Origin: UBA6623 sp965217195
GTDB taxonomy: Bacteria; Acidobacteriota; Terriglobia; Bryobacterales; UBA6623
NCBI GenBank assembly: GCA_965217195.1
Contig: CBDCHL010000003.1
Location: forward strand, 186,001-250,000
Reading direction: 5' to 3'
Length of the DNA stretch: 64,000 nucleotides
Shown here: one piece after another, positions 1-8,281 of the stretch
How positions within the stretch are numbered: the first letter of the stretch is position 1
Layout of the letters: each line of letters starts with the position of its first letter
Position numbers and translations under genes: made by a program
Notes under the pieces: model-generated
Told to the model about the DNA's origin: nothing
Seen by the model: the letters and a program-made list of their open reading frames with translations, nothing else
Databases searched by the model: none

Positions 1-432
1 ATTCCAGCCCCCTACCGCGTCGATTGCTGCCTCCAGCACTATCCTGCGTGCAACGCTTGACTCCCGGATCACCAGCCTTCATACTGGTTGGTATGTTTAG
101 TGCGCGACCGCGGACTGTAGATTCCGACTTGTCGAAGAGCGCGAGGGTCGAGATGCGCTTCGAGTACTCTCGACCGCCGCAACGCCGCGAATCATGCCGC
201 GCTCAGAGCGCCCGCCGGATTGCGAGCCGGACGAGCCCGGGTTTTGAAGTGCGTGCAGATGGCGTGTCCTGGAGCCTCCTGAGGTATTCTCAAGGCTCGT
301 TCTTGGTGGCAGGCTACCGGCGCCCGGGCATCGACTAACTCAAGACCTCCTCTGGCGGCACTTTCCCGGTAACTCCGCCTTGTGCAGCTACAATGAAAGG
401 CTTCTCTCGTCCACAAATAGGGGGACGGCTCA
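1..432. other. Leading intergenic stretch, no supported gene
   Basis: I see no convincing gene here. The reading frames that cross it are short, arginine-rich and unlike any family I know, as expected of chance frames in GC-rich DNA. A GGGGGA tract at about 420-425 lies upstream of the ATG at 433 and can serve as its ribosome binding site. Confidence 0.5.
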
Positions 433-1338
433 ATGGCTTGGCGATTCGAACTTGTGGAAGGTCCGCTCGGCGGCGTCACCGAGGGACCGGCTTGGGACGG
501 CGAGGCGCTTCTGTTTACCCACATCCCGGCCTCGCGCATCTTGCGCTACGATCCGGCCAGCGCGGGCTACACGGTTTACCGCGAAGGCACGGAGTGCGCC
601 AATGGCTTGATGTTCGATGCAGGGGGCGCGCTCTTCGCCTGTGAGGGCAACACGCGTCGAGTGGTACGTTATGAACGCGGCGGGACAACGACAATCCTGA
701 GCGACGCCTTCGAGGGCAAGCGATTCAACATTCCCAACGATCTCGCGATCGATCCGCGTGGACGAGTCTGGTTTACGGACCCTTTTTACGAAGGGGCGGC
801 CGGGCCCTGGAGCGCGGACCGTTCGCAGAAGGAGCTTGATCACGATTCGGTCTACCGACTCGATCCACGAGAAACCGGACGCTGGGCGACGACGCGCGTC
901 ACCTTCGACACAACCCGGCCCAACGGTTTGCTATTTTCGCTCGACCATCAGGTACTATACGTCGCCCAGAGCGGCCGCCGGCCTGATGAGACGCGGCAGC
1001 TTCGCGGATATCCGGTTCTCTCCAACGGATCGTTGGGAGATATGGAAGTGCTGCACGATTTCGGCTCCAATCGTGGGATCGACGGCATGTGCCTTGACAC
1101 CGAAGGCAATATCGTCGCCGCGGCGGGCTGGGAGTTGGGCGGCCCCGGTCCGATGATCTACGTTTTCTCGCCCTCGGGCGAAGTGATCGAAACCCACCCG
1201 GTCGACGCGAAACGGCCCACCAACTGCTCATTCGGCGGTCCGGATCTGACGATGCTCTATGTCACCAGCACGGAAGGGCACTTGTTCCGCGCACAGACCG
1301 AGCACCAGGGACGCCTTTGGTGCCCGCCGGCTCAGTAG
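433..1338 (+). CDS. SMP-30/gluconolactonase/LRE family protein
   Basis: Predicted sugar-lactone hydrolase of the SMP-30/gluconolactonase six-bladed propeller family (301 aa, a normal length). The family hydrolyses aldonolactones at a divalent metal site. Visible family marks are TEGPAW near residue 16 (metal-ligand Glu17), a PNDLAIDP segment near residue 100, RPNGLLFS near residue 160 and GIDGMCLD near residue 215. There is no signal peptide, so it is probably cytoplasmic. The ATG at 433 sits behind a purine-rich tract and opens directly into the family N-terminus. A second member of the family, a lipoprotein, lies at 44650-45666. The true substrate cannot be read from sequence. Confidence 0.88.
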   Translation: MAWRFELVEGPLGGVTEGPAWDGEALLFTHIPASRILRYDPASAGYTVYREGTECANGLMFDAGGALFACEGNTRRVVRYERGGTTTILSDAFEGKRFNIPNDLAIDPRGRVWFTDPFYEGAAGPWSADRSQKELDHDSVYRLDPRETGRWATTRVTFDTTRPNGLLFSLDHQVLYVAQSGRRPDETRQLRGYPVLSNGSLGDMEVLHDFGSNRGIDGMCLDTEGNIVAAAGWELGGPGPMIYVFSPSGEVIETHPVDAKRPTNCSFGGPDLTMLYVTSTEGHLFRAQTEHQGRLWCPPAQ

Positions 1339-1453
1339 CCCGTCGCTGCAACACGGTATCCATCCAGGGCATCGAGTCTCTTGGGGCATTATCTGTCTTG
1401 CGCTAGAATTCGAAGTGCGCCTAGCGGCTTTACGTTCCTCGAGGAGGATCCCG

Positions 1454-2491
1454 ATGCGCCATCGACTTTCAGCCTCAGTTGTCGCCGCAATGGTCTTGAC
1501 GGCTGTGCTCGGCACCTTCTCAACCGCTGCACAACCGCCGGAGGATTCGTCGACCGACTCGGCTTCCCTCCCCCGCACGGCCTGGGGCGCCCCGGATCTC
1601 CAAGGCACGTGGGTGAACAACTCGGCGACTCCTTTGGAGCGGCCGAAAGAGTTCGCCGGGAAAGAGAAGCTGAACGACGAAGAATTGGCGGCCCTCAAGG
1701 AGAAAGCGGACGCAGTGCGCGACGGCGGCGACGCCTTCTTCGGAGACGACTTCGTCAAAGCCGCCGTGGCCGAGGGTATCAACTACCGATCGTTCGATAA
1801 CAATACGGGCAACTACAACCAGTTCTGGATCGTCAAGCGAGAGATCGAAAACCGCACGTCGTTGATCGTCGACCCGCCGGATGGACGAATGCCCGAGATG
1901 ACCGCGGAAGGCAAAGTGCGAGTAGAGGATCGCGGGAAGAGATTCCGGGGCAAATTCCCGGCCGGGCCCGAAGACCTAAACCTCCCCGCGCGCTGCATCA
2001 CTTACGGCATGCCGAATCTCTTGGCGGGGTACAACAGCTACTACCAGATTTTTCAGACGCCCGACCACGTCATCATTCACCAGGAGCTGATCCACGATGC
2101 CCGCATCATTCCGCTCGACGGGCGTCCGCATCTGCCCGAGAACGTTCGCCAATGGCACGGCGACCCGCGCGGCCGCTTCGAGGGTGACACGCTGGTGGTC
2201 GAGAGCAAGAACTTTTCGCCAAAGAGCTACTTCCGCGGAACCAGCGAGAACCTACATTTGATCGAACGCTTCAAGCGCGTCGACGCCGACACGGTTGCCT
2301 ACGAAATCACGGTCAACGACCCGACGACCTACACCAAGCCCTGGACGGCGGTGATCTTTCTCGAGAGCACGAAAGACGCCATCTTCGAGTACGCCTGTCA
2401 CGAGGGGAACATCTCGATGGAAGGCATGCTCAAAGGAGCCCGTGTGCTCGAACAAGCCGCGCTCAAAGAAGCCAGAGACCTGCCGGAGTGA
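1454..2491 (+). CDS. Secreted protein of unknown function
   Basis: 345-aa exported protein. I chose the ATG at 1454 because a strong ribosome binding site (GAGGAGGA, 1441-1448) precedes it and the product then opens with a clean signal peptide (MRHRLSASVVAAMVLTAVLG, followed by a likely cut after TAA). The mature start, PRTAWGAPDLQGTWVN, is a pattern common in secreted proteins of Acidobacteria and related soil or marine bacteria, but no enzymatic role is known to me. The body is hydrophilic, has no further membrane segment and is rich in HGDPRGRFEGDTLVV-type beta motifs. It lies between a lactonase and a symporter on the same strand, with gaps of about 100 bp on each side. Function: unknown. 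Confidence 0.8.
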   Translation: MRHRLSASVVAAMVLTAVLGTFSTAAQPPEDSSTDSASLPRTAWGAPDLQGTWVNNSATPLERPKEFAGKEKLNDEELAALKEKADAVRDGGDAFFGDDFVKAAVAEGINYRSFDNNTGNYNQFWIVKREIENRTSLIVDPPDGRMPEMTAEGKVRVEDRGKRFRGKFPAGPEDLNLPARCITYGMPNLLAGYNSYYQIFQTPDHVIIHQELIHDARIIPLDGRPHLPENVRQWHGDPRGRFEGDTLVVESKNFSPKSYFRGTSENLHLIERFKRVDADTVAYEITVNDPTTYTKPWTAVIFLESTKDAIFEYACHEGNISMEGMLKGARVLEQAALKEARDLPE

Positions 2492-2593
2492 CCCCGGCGA
2501 GCCTCTCGACAGGCGTCCGGACGGCTCGATTGCCAATTGATGGGCCCGTCTAGGTTCAACCCAGTCAAGACCCTCGTGAACTAGATCGATCTC

Positions 2594-4078
2594 ATGCGGG
2601 AATTCACGCTTTGGTTCAGCGACAACGGCGTCGCCGTCGGGGTCCTCGCCGCCTTCATTGGCCTGATGATTCTGTCGGCCTGGCGGGCCAACCGGCGTCA
2701 TGAAAGCCGGCCCGGCCCGGTAGTGATCGCCGTTTCTTTTTACGCCACTTTCCTCAGTACGAATACGTTCCTCGGCCAATCGGGCTTCGGATACAAGGTC
2801 GGCGTCGCGTGGCTGCTGGCCGGGCTGGTGTTCTTGCTGTGCGCGATTGTCGCCTGGTTTGTCGTCGCCAAACCGATGATTCTCGACGCCCGAGCGGTGC
2901 TGGGGGACGACTTGGATTTGGATCGCGTCACCGTCCCGGCCTACTTGCGAAAAAAGTTCGGAGGGGACGCGATCGGGTACATCAGCGCCGGCGTCGTCTT
3001 TTTCGCGTCACTGCTTTACATGCTCGCGGTGTTTAAGGGAATCGGGCACATCGTAAGCCGGATCTTGAACCTCTCGTATGAAACGGCGGTCATGACGGTT
3101 TTCGTGCTCGTGGTGGCTTACACGTCGTGGGGGATGATTCGGGCAATTCTGCACACAGACACCGTGCAGGGCGGCATCATGGTCCTGGGTGTGTTTGCGC
3201 TATTCGCGGCCTGTGTCATGCATGCCGACTGGAACGCCGTCGCCGCGAGCCCGGATCTTGACGCCGCGGGTGCGCCGCTCGCGGGCAGGCTTCTTTCCTG
3301 GGACGTCCTGATGTCGCCGTTGTTGATCGTCGGGCTGTCGCTCAGTACGGGAATCAAGATGATGGTCGCGCCTCGCTTGGTGGTGCGCTTTTTGATGTTT
3401 CGACACGCCTCGGGCCGGCAGATTCAACAAGCGAAATGGCTGACGGTCGGCTTGATGGGAATCACCGTGCCGATGCTTTTTTCGCTCGGAATTCTCGCCC
3501 ACGGAATCGTCCCACAAGCTGAGTCGCAGTTCTTCTTTCAGAATACGGATCAGGTGGTTCCCTACTTGGTGGACCGACTGTTCGGGAGTTTCTGGGGCGC
3601 GGTGTTGCTGGGGAGTTTTCTTTGCGCCGCGCTGTCGTCGATTGACTCCGTGCTCCACGTGGCCGGTTCGGCGTTGGTGGTCGACGGATGGGCTCAATGG
3701 CGTCGGTCGGCGACGGAAGCCGCGATCGACAAACTGCAGCGCTGGGTCATGATCCCCGTGGCGGCGCTCCCGGCTTTATTGGCGCTCGACCCGCCCGACG
3801 ACGTGGTTCCGCTGACGGCGCTTTCAGGAGCGCTGTTCGGGGCCTGTTTCTTTCCGACTTTGGTCATGAGCCTGTGGTGGAGGCGAGGCCGGCGAGCAGT
3901 GTTGGCGTCGATCGTCGGGGGCGGAGTGGCGGTTACCGTTTGGTCGGCCGGGCTGGGCGCGGCAGTGGGTTTGCCGGCGATTCATCCTGTTTTCGCGGGA
4001 TTGATTGTTGCGGCGGTTGCCTATGCCTTTACGCCCGGGACGGCAAGCGACGAGAGATCTCGGACCGGGGGCACGTAA
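2594..4078 (+). CDS. Sodium:solute symporter (SSS) family transporter
   Basis: 494-aa multi-pass inner-membrane transporter of the sodium:solute symporter family, which couples Na+ entry to uptake of sugars, amino acids or other small solutes. Twelve to thirteen hydrophobic segments run through the protein. SSS hallmarks are the early TFLGQSGFGYKVG region, the ILHTDTVQGGIMV motif near residue 195 (the conserved D-x-x-Q in the TM5-6 area) and the LCAALSSIDSVLHVAGSALV segment near residue 345, equivalent to the family's SS-D sodium-site region. The substrate is not determinable. The neighbouring lactonase suggests a carbohydrate-derived compound, which is inference. Confidence 0.9.
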   Translation: MREFTLWFSDNGVAVGVLAAFIGLMILSAWRANRRHESRPGPVVIAVSFYATFLSTNTFLGQSGFGYKVGVAWLLAGLVFLLCAIVAWFVVAKPMILDARAVLGDDLDLDRVTVPAYLRKKFGGDAIGYISAGVVFFASLLYMLAVFKGIGHIVSRILNLSYETAVMTVFVLVVAYTSWGMIRAILHTDTVQGGIMVLGVFALFAACVMHADWNAVAASPDLDAAGAPLAGRLLSWDVLMSPLLIVGLSLSTGIKMMVAPRLVVRFLMFRHASGRQIQQAKWLTVGLMGITVPMLFSLGILAHGIVPQAESQFFFQNTDQVVPYLVDRLFGSFWGAVLLGSFLCAALSSIDSVLHVAGSALVVDGWAQWRRSATEAAIDKLQRWVMIPVAALPALLALDPPDDVVPLTALSGALFGACFFPTLVMSLWWRRGRRAVLASIVGGGVAVTVWSAGLGAAVGLPAIHPVFAGLIVAAVAYAFTPGTASDERSRTGGT

Positions 4079-4129
4079 TTCGGCCACATGGAATGGACGA
4101 CTTCACTAAACATAGTCACAATTAGTCAT

Positions 4130-4588
4130 ATGGAAACTGCGGTGAAAATCACCGAGTTGAAGGCTCGTCTAAGCGCCTATTTGCGGCTGGTTCGGGCGGG
4201 CGGCGCAATCATCGTCAAGGACCGCGATACGCCGGTCGCACGGCTGGTTCCCTATCAACAGCCGAAGCGCCTAAGAATTCGCCCACACACACGCTCGGTG
4301 CGCGAAATCGACGAAATGCTCAAAGCGCGAACGAAGGATGTCGACCTGCCGCCCCGCTCGACGGACGAAGTTCTGAAGGAAACCCGAAAGGATTATTTCG
4401 ATAAATGGCCGGCGTCGCAGTCTACCTCGGGGGAAAACGGGGGGGGGGAACCGGGACAGCCTCGATTGCGATTGCTGAGAATTCAGTGGCCGCCCACTAG
4501 AGGCTTTCGATTCAGCAGATTAGCAGAGGTTCATCGGATATTTGCTGATGTCCGGCACCATGGTAGGAATCAGTCGAGATCAATGTAA
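4130..4588 (+). CDS. Phd/YefM-family antitoxin with a foreign C-terminal tail
   Basis: The first 90 or so residues are a type II antitoxin of the Phd/YefM fold: METAVKITELKARLSAYLRL, then AGGAIIVKDRDTPVARLVPY, the usual DNA-binding and autoregulatory half, followed by a toxin-wrapping tail ending near DYFDKWPASQS. From residue 103 on the protein is translated from the mobile repeat at 4441-4635 (GQPRLRLLRIQWPP and onward), so the present stop at 4588 is not original. The cognate toxin should start at 4405 and is cut off after about eight codons. I prefer the ATG at 4130 to the one at 4088 because it begins the family's conserved start. Such antitoxins normally repress their own promoter. Confidence 0.75.
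   Translation: METAVKITELKARLSAYLRLVRAGGAIIVKDRDTPVARLVPYQQPKRLRIRPHTRSVREIDEMLKARTKDVDLPPRSTDEVLKETRKDYFDKWPASQSTSGENGGGEPGQPRLRLLRIQWPPTRGFRFSRLAEVHRIFADVRHHGRNQSRSM
4405..4440 (+). pseudogene. Remnant start of a VapC-like PIN toxin
   Basis: An ATG at 4405 overlaps the antitoxin frame and reads MAGVAVYL before running into the G tract that opens the mobile element at 4441. PIN-domain VapC toxins typically begin in this way, with V-x-Y-L/V-D-T-S, and sit directly behind, often overlapping, a Phd antitoxin. Only the first eight codons remain. I found no downstream remainder on the far side of the element. The toxin identity is inferred from eight residues plus position. Confidence 0.35.
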
Positions 4589-4635
4589 TCAATGAGTTGG
4601 GCAACCTCATTGATGAAATCGAGGCTGTCCAGGTT
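4449..4635 (+). repeat. 187-bp MITE-like module, copy 1
   Basis: Bounded by AACCGGGACAGCCTCGATT (4449-4467) and its near-complement AATCGAGGCTGTCCAGGTT (4617-4635, one mismatch). Near the right end, about 4588-4614, a second palindrome (ATCAATGAG...CTCATTGAT) can fold into a hairpin. It is the same length as copy 2 at 5690-5876 and differs from it at only scattered positions. It has no coding capacity of its own; it supplies the tail and stop codon of the antitoxin at 4130. Confidence 0.8.
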
Positions 4636-4667
4636 TCCGCCCCCCGGTTTCCGCCCTAACGGAGGCT

Positions 4668-5381
4668 CTAACACTCTTCCACGTCGAAAGTGACTTGCTC
4701 AATCCGTCTAACGGCCGTCGTTGAGTCACGGTCACTCATCTCGACGCCCTCGACAACTTTCTCGCTGTGTTTCCATAGGAACTTCGCGAGTGCCAAAAAG
4801 CCATTATAAACAACATGATTGCGAAAATACAGCGAAACGCTATCCCCGAACGCCCCCTCCGTTGTGGACTCTTTCGGGAGACCGATAACCACACGGTTGG
4901 GTGACGCCATGAGAATGTTTATGGGAAAGAACTGCTGTCTATGGTATATACCAATTTCCACATTTGCTTTTCCCGCAAATTCGTGGATTAACCTTGTAAC
5001 GTGCGGCTTGTCCAAATCGCTGCGAAGAACCACAATGCGGCGATACGCGTCGAATCCGTCGTCTCGTAACATACGGATTGTTCTGTCAAAATAATTGTGG
5101 CGGTCGAGTTCTTGATTGTTATAAGCGGCGTACACAAAAACGCTCTCGCCTTCTGCGCTTTTGAGCACCCGGTCAAGTAGATCTAAAGTCGGACGGTAAC
5201 CGCGTGCCAAGAACACTGCGTGGAGGCCTCTATCGGTGGCGACTATGATTGTTACGGTCAGACCAAACACCAATGCCCAGACCATAAAAACCAGGGAATC
5301 GTGGTCCACTGCTAGACTAGCTACCCCGGCAGCAGCGGTTGTTACAGCAAACGTTGCTCCGACTCGGGTTAGGATGGACAC
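4668..5381 (-). CDS. Two-TM membrane protein with PLD-like C-terminal region
   Basis: 237 aa. Residues 8-26 and 30-48 are two hydrophobic helices separated by a four-residue turn (DHDS), so the protein should be a membrane hairpin with both ends in the cytoplasm. The remaining 190 residues are soluble: a Rossmann-like start (SVFVYAAYNN, RRIVVLRSDL) and an end with VEIGIYHRQQFFPINILMAS, RVVIGLPKES and DSVSLYFRNHVVYNGF. That order resembles a phospholipase-D-superfamily half without an intact HKD motif; this is my inference. The start is a GTG with no strong ribosome binding site. It is the only gene between the two 187-bp modules, and its base composition is clearly more AT-rich than the flanking chromosome, suggesting transfer. 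A sensor or effector of a defence system is possible but unproven. Confidence 0.65.
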   Translation of the reverse strand: MSILTRVGATFAVTTAAAGVASLAVDHDSLVFMVWALVFGLTVTIIVATDRGLHAVFLARGYRPTLDLLDRVLKSAEGESVFVYAAYNNQELDRHNYFDRTIRMLRDDGFDAYRRIVVLRSDLDKPHVTRLIHEFAGKANVEIGIYHRQQFFPINILMASPNRVVIGLPKESTTEGAFGDSVSLYFRNHVVYNGFLALAKFLWKHSEKVVEGVEMSDRDSTTAVRRIEQVTFDVEEC

Positions 5382-5689
5382 GACGTCTCAAGAAGCGGTA
5401 TCTGACGGAGCCCCTAGTGGTTTGTTCCAAAAGTGCACGGTAGTAAATCGGAGAAACGTAGCCGAATGCCGACACTTTGCCCCCGATCCCAAGTGGTTGA
5501 CGCCAAAGCTTTTCCGTGCCGCGACCGTGAGGGATCGGTTCTTCGATCGCAGCCTCAGCATCGTACGTGAATTTTCGAAAGAAAGCACTAGGGGGTCGGG
5601 GTAGGCCGTCCCTGATTATAGCCACGATTCCCGTTCCGCCGCGTGGACCGACAGCAAACCAGCCACTGTGACGTGGATTGTGGGGCGGA
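5382..5689. other. Upstream region of the two-TM gene, no supported gene
   Basis: This holds the presumed promoter region of the minus-strand two-TM gene. A frame in phase with that gene is closed by a TGA at 5388-5390, so the protein does not extend upstream. Competing short frames on both strands show no recognisable family. Confidence 0.4.
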
Positions 5690-5876
5690 AACCGGGACAG
5701 CCTCGATTGCGATTGCTGAGAATTCAGAGGCCGCCCACTAGAGCATTTCGATTCAGCAGATTAGCAGAGGTTCGTCAGATGTTTGCTGATGTCCGGCACC
5801 ATAGTAAGAATCAGTCGAGATCAATAGAATCAGTGAGTTGGGCAACCTCATTGATGAAATCGAGGCTGTCCCGGTT
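5690..5876 (+). repeat. 187-bp MITE-like module, copy 2
   Basis: Bounded by AACCGGGACAGCCTCGATT at 5690-5708 and its perfect complement at 5858-5876. Same orientation, same length and nearly the same sequence as copy 1 (4449-4635), including the internal near-palindrome around 5830-5853. It is followed by a run of GGTTCCCCC-type units. Confidence 0.8.
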
Positions 5877-5932
5877 CCCCCCCTGGTTCCCCCGCGGTTC
5901 CCCCGGTTCCCCCCGACCCGATCTCCCCCCCA
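5871..5932. repeat. GGTTCCCCC-type simple repeat run
   Basis: Four or five degenerate copies of GGTTCCCCC lie head to tail after the right end of the second 187-bp module, ending in CCCGATCTCCCCCC just before the nuclease stop codon at 5941. A shorter version (CCCCCCGGTTTCCGCCC) follows copy 1 at 4640-4657. These look like remnants of repeated element ends or slipped copying of one end. Confidence 0.6.
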
Positions 5933-5940
5933 AGGACTTT

Positions 5941-7518
5941 TCAGGATTCTGTGTCTAGAAGTCGAATCACTGGAGGTGTTGCACGTTGAGGACAGACCAG
6001 AATGTGGAACGGCAGCACCTTCCTGAATTCGCGGTATGCCGTCGGAATAGCCGACAGGTCGCGAGACTCGGAAGAGAGAGCTGCCCAGCTCTGTGGCCGA
6101 TTCGGGAAGCTGGAAACGTTTGTCCCATCTTTTGTCCGCCAGGTGAACACGTCCTCCGGTCGGTCTGGGGCAAACTCATTTTGCTCGCAGAATGTGACTT
6201 TGCGCCATTTCGCCGCAATCAGGTCCCGCTGGCCACGACGCACGAGCATCTCAATTACGCTTCGCAGAATATACGAACTACCCCTATAGCCTTCTAGGTC
6301 TTCATCCTGAAGACGGTCAGGAATCGAGGTCGCCAGAACGTCCTCGATTCCCAAATACGGACTGGGAAAGACCGCTCCTTTCTGCCCGGCGTTCGACTCT
6401 ACAAGGGCCACGAACAGTTCCTCTAGGAGCTTTTTCGCGAGTGCCTGTTCCTTCCTGACCTCTAGAAACTTGATGATCCAGAAGATATAAGGGAAGGCCG
6501 ATTCACCCCAAAAACCCCGTCTCTGAAAGTGATCGCGGATGAGCTTCTGAACGTCATCTGGCGACTTTTCGGACTTAGCTTTCCCGTCTGAAAGAAGCTC
6601 GTGACACGCAAGCGCCCCAAGCACGATGGTTGTTCTAGCGCGGAGCATCTGTCCGCCATCGGCCCGAACGTCGCCTTCCAAGAAATCCGTTCTGGTGAGA
6701 GCCGACTTCCGAAGGAGTGCAAGATTTGCTTCGAGCTCCGCCATGACCAGTTTAAGCGAGTCCCCCCAGTGGTCCGATGGTATCGAATGTTTAATCACGT
6801 AGCGGGCGATACACGCAGCAAGAATGGACCAGCCTTCTGCCATTGCGTAGTGGTTCGCGGTCTGTTCGAATGAGTTCAGCAGATAGCTTACGATTATGAG
6901 GCTGCTAGTGATGGCATCAAGGGCATCCGACTTCTTGCTTGGGGATTCACCAAAGACAGTGCCATCGAGCACGGCAAACAGCTTCGCCTTGGGAAGCATG
7001 CTCCGCCCGTCCTCGAGATACAATTCGAGGAAGGTGCGCATGTCCGGAAGAGCCCTTGGCACGAAACGCCCTTGCGCATCGACGAACGATTTCAGAAGTG
7101 AATCCCTGCCGATCACCTCCAGATGGGCGTACTGACGGTTCTTCCGTACGTTGTCCTCGTTGCGATCGCTGATCTGAACCCTGACCGGGTCGGTGATTGT
7201 GCCGTTCGTGACAAGGTAGGCCTTGTGCGTCTTAGATTTGTTCACGCCCGGATAGTTGATCGGTAGTTCCACCAACTCATCAATCTCTCCCTTGATGCTG
7301 CGCCACTCCCTCAAGTCCACATCGCCGGTTTTGGTCTGGTAGCCGTGATATTCGACGTCAGGACCCTTCGTAATGATGTCCTTGCCCTGTTCCATCGGCC
7401 CATGAGAGGAGGAGTAGAGTACGCGGTGACGCTGGTGTATGAGCACTTGACAGAACGCTGCCTGGTAGTTACGTTCGTTGGTCTTAGTCAACCAGTTTTC
7501 GATTGCTCTCTCGATCAC
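5941..7518 (-). CDS. Mrr-like PD-(D/E)XK nuclease with helical C-terminal domain
   Basis: 525 aa. Residues 1-145 look like a restriction-endonuclease fold: a first helix with the sequence MIERAIENWLTKTNERNYQA, then GPMEQGKDIIT (Asp47), YQTKTGD (Gln61-x-Lys63, the Q-x-K variant used by Mrr-type enzymes) and a KAYLVTNGTITDP strand-loop. The remaining 380 residues are mostly alpha-helical with no recognised motif and may be a repeat-type sensor or scaffold. Its start overlaps the end of the upstream gene at 7484-8083 by 35 bp, so the two are very likely translationally coupled. Composition is more AT-rich than the core genes around it. A role in DNA restriction or abortive defence is inferred from the catalytic motif and setting. 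Confidence 0.7.
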   Translation of the reverse strand: MIERAIENWLTKTNERNYQAAFCQVLIHQRHRVLYSSSHGPMEQGKDIITKGPDVEYHGYQTKTGDVDLREWRSIKGEIDELVELPINYPGVNKSKTHKAYLVTNGTITDPVRVQISDRNEDNVRKNRQYAHLEVIGRDSLLKSFVDAQGRFVPRALPDMRTFLELYLEDGRSMLPKAKLFAVLDGTVFGESPSKKSDALDAITSSLIIVSYLLNSFEQTANHYAMAEGWSILAACIARYVIKHSIPSDHWGDSLKLVMAELEANLALLRKSALTRTDFLEGDVRADGGQMLRARTTIVLGALACHELLSDGKAKSEKSPDDVQKLIRDHFQRRGFWGESAFPYIFWIIKFLEVRKEQALAKKLLEELFVALVESNAGQKGAVFPSPYLGIEDVLATSIPDRLQDEDLEGYRGSSYILRSVIEMLVRRGQRDLIAAKWRKVTFCEQNEFAPDRPEDVFTWRTKDGTNVSSFPNRPQSWAALSSESRDLSAIPTAYREFRKVLPFHILVCPQRATPPVIRLLDTES

Positions 7519-8083
7519 GCCATTCCTCTCGCTTCTTGAGCATGATTTCTCTGTATCTGCGCTGAAACAATGGGTCGGACTGCGATTGGGTCATAAGTTG
7601 ACGAACACGTTCTGCCTGGTCTGGGTGGACAACAAAACGCACTGCGGAAAGATCAGGCTGACCGGACGAATCGAAATCAATCTGTACCCTTTCAAGCATT
7701 TTGAAGAATAGCTCGGCGGAGAAGGGCTGTCCCGCAGCGTCGATTTGGTTGCCAACCCGTGCCGTCGCCTCGCTAGTCTTCCGAAGGATCATCTCGTGCA
7801 TGGTTTGAATCTGAAGTTCGACAGATTTCCGCTGGCTCTCGATAAGCGCATCTACCCCACGCTCGATGATTGCCGACCGCTCAACCTCGCATGGAATCGC
7901 CGTAATCTCTGGAGTTGACTCCTCCACGTGCCCGTCGACATCACCCGAAGTGAATCTTCCTCCCTCAAAATACGGCGTGGCTTTGATCGCACCTATCAAC
8001 GGGTCGGCGCGAACCTGCTGTCGAAACTCAAACTCGGCCAACCTTAACAAACGGCCTTTCAACGTGGGGAAATCGGGCAGCAT
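7484..8083 (-). CDS. Unknown protein, partner of the Mrr-like nuclease
   Basis: 199 aa, no signal peptide and no membrane segment. I recognise no family. The N-terminal 60 residues (MLPDFPTLKGRLLRLAEFEF) are followed by a long helical stretch, about residues 70-115 (ERSAIIERGVDALIESQRKS and onward), likely coiled-coil, and a charged C-terminus rich in Arg and Lys (REIMLKKREEWRDRESNRKL). The gene is first in a two-gene unit and overlaps the nuclease gene by 35 bp. Strict coupling with a nuclease suggests a regulator, immunity factor or complex subunit; this is inference. Confidence 0.65.
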   Translation of the reverse strand: MLPDFPTLKGRLLRLAEFEFRQQVRADPLIGAIKATPYFEGGRFTSGDVDGHVEESTPEITAIPCEVERSAIIERGVDALIESQRKSVELQIQTMHEMILRKTSEATARVGNQIDAAGQPFSAELFFKMLERVQIDFDSSGQPDLSAVRFVVHPDQAERVRQLMTQSQSDPLFQRRYREIMLKKREEWRDRESNRKLVD

Positions 8084-8281
8084 CGTTCCGCGTATCGAAC
8101 CAATCTGATTCTCGTCGAGTCTCCGACTGAGAGTAACAGACGGGGAAGTTGGAGGGTAGTCGGAAGGGAAGGTCGAGGGCGCCTTGCCCCGGCGCGAATT
8201 CTAAGCCGGCCGCATAAGCGGAAACCAGCCGGAATACGCGTGACGCGGTCCGGGAGGCTCACCGAGGTCGTTGACCCGGGC

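Larger units (their letters stand above)
4441..5883. mobile_element. Composite inverted-repeat element carrying one gene
   Basis: Two 187-bp modules (4449-4635 and 5690-5876) in the same orientation flank a 1 kb segment with one minus-strand gene. The outermost ends form a perfect 26-bp inverted repeat: a G tract plus AACCGGGACAGCCTCGATT on the left (4442-4467) and its complement at 5858-5883. The inner ends (4617-4643 and 5682-5708) form a second 27-bp inverted repeat with one mismatch and a different outer extension (GGGGCGGAAACC). The insertion interrupts a toxin-antitoxin locus. I see no transposase inside and no clear target duplication, so mobilisation would be in trans. Confidence 0.6.

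Noticed and set aside
1259..1453. N-terminal extension of the secreted protein at 1454
   Set aside because: It overlaps the preceding lactonase gene and destroys the signal peptide; the strong ribosome binding site supports 1454.
5317..5625. Minus-strand frame upstream of and overlapping the two-TM gene
   Set aside because: Arg/Cys-rich, no family, and it overlaps the better supported gene in another frame.
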